A DNA stretch of 5,552 bases, taken from positions 1 through 5,552 of the forward strand of contig JAHEYM010000296.1 of NCBI GenBank assembly GCA_023251595.1. The letters run 5' to 3'. Under the pieces are notes generated by a model. That model saw only the letters and a program-made list of their open reading frames with translations, had not been told where the DNA came from and made no database searches. Shown here in pieces: positions 5,221 through 5,552 of the stretch (the stretch's first letter is position 1; each line of letters starts with the position of its first letter). The position numbers and the translations under genes were made by a program. This DNA comes from Bacteroidota bacterium. Lineage in GTDB: Bacteria > Bacteroidota > Bacteroidia > AKYH767-A > JABDAW01.

Positions 5221-5552
5221 AAGAATACCTTCCATCCGTTACATGGATATAGAGATCCTTGTTAAGAATATCTTCCATCCGTTACATGGATATAGAGATC
5301 GTTGTAAAGAATACCTTCCATAAGTTACATGGATATAGAGTTCCTTGTTAAGAATATCTACCATCCGTTACATGGATATAGAGTTCCTTGTAAAGAATAT
5401 CTTCCATCCGTTACATGTATATAGAGTTCCTTGTAAAGAATATCTTCCATCCGTTACATGGATATAGAGTTCCTTGTTAAGAATATCTACCATCCGTTAC
5501 ATGGATATAGAGTTCCTTGTAAAGAATATCTTCCATCCTTTACATGAATATA
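5221..5552. repeat. 43-bp tandem repeat array, 7 full units plus 31 bases, continuing past the window
   Basis: Every unit starts AAGAATA and is exactly 43 bases: starts at 5221, 5264, 5307, 5350, 5393, 5436 and 5479, then a partial unit from 5522 to the window end. A typical unit continues through TCCATCCGTTACATGGATAT and TAGAGTTCCTTGT. Only a few positions vary: CC/TC/TA after AAGAATAT, GAGATC/GAGTTC, and a final GTT or GTA. Each unit has a small inverted repeat, TCCAT and ATGGA, around a 7-base centre. It is a full 5 bp in units 1, 2, 3 and 6, four bp in units 4 and 7, and broken by one mismatch in units 5 and 8. As 43 is not a multiple of three and each unit carries TAG, no long frame crosses the array. 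There are no unique spacers, so it is not CRISPR. Confidence 0.97.

Noticed and set aside
5004..5222. Small basic protein ending at the first array unit
   Set aside because: The frame has no ATG (only a TTG at 5037), is dominated by Lys and Arg because the DNA is A-rich, and shows no family motif. The opposite strand frame is equally unconvincing.
5221..5552. CRISPR or TIGR-type guide array
   Set aside because: The whole 43-base unit is conserved from copy to copy. There are no spacer-like segments that differ in every unit and no cas or tas genes, so it is a plain tandem repeat.

Overview
The window looks like chromosomal DNA of a Bacteroidota bacterium, possibly Chitinophagales/Sphingobacteriia-like. 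The evidence is an arginyl-tRNA synthetase with the KMKSREG form of the KMSKS loop and an LGIEVPERM C-terminus, a small Fn3-type protein of a kind I associate with this phylum, AT-rich intergenic DNA, and no purine-rich ribosome binding sites ahead of the starts. The species cannot be named from this sequence.

Layout. Bases 1-93 are the last 30 codons of a plus-strand gene, probably an arginase. A palindromic repeat (108-220) fills the gap before argS (253-2058), the only confidently named complete gene. Downstream of argS lies a small PD-(D/E)XK nuclease-like gene of the DUF559 family (2209-2574). It sits between two same-orientation copies of a GC-rich double-hairpin repeat (2102-2190 and 2569-2718). 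From 2794 to 4625 the genes run on the minus strand: a 165-aa single-pass membrane protein of unknown function, a DUF1801 protein, a rho-independent terminator, a third GC-rich palindrome, and a 203-aa protein with an Fn3-like C-terminal half. Bases 4626-5220 hold no convincing gene, only a degenerate palindrome and a duplicated motif of about 44 bp. From 5221 to the window end runs an exact-period 43-bp tandem array of seven full units plus 31 bases of an eighth, and it continues outside the window.

How the parts relate. The arginase fragment and argS both concern arginine, but the repeat-filled gap between them suggests separate transcripts. The DUF1801 and membrane-protein genes may share a transcript. 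The Fn3-like gene ends at its own terminator. No multi-gene defence or metabolic system is visible.

The most interesting signals lie in the repeats. The nuclease gene and its flanking hairpins look like a repeat-associated, cassette-like unit. The downstream copy carries a different palindromic insert at the tip of each of its two hairpins, and one insert belongs to the same family as the solo palindrome at 3957-4004. The 43-bp array has no variable spacers, so it is not CRISPR. Its period and small internal inverted repeat resemble the layout of a plasmid partition centromere such as F sopC, but no partition genes are visible, so this is only a structural analogy.
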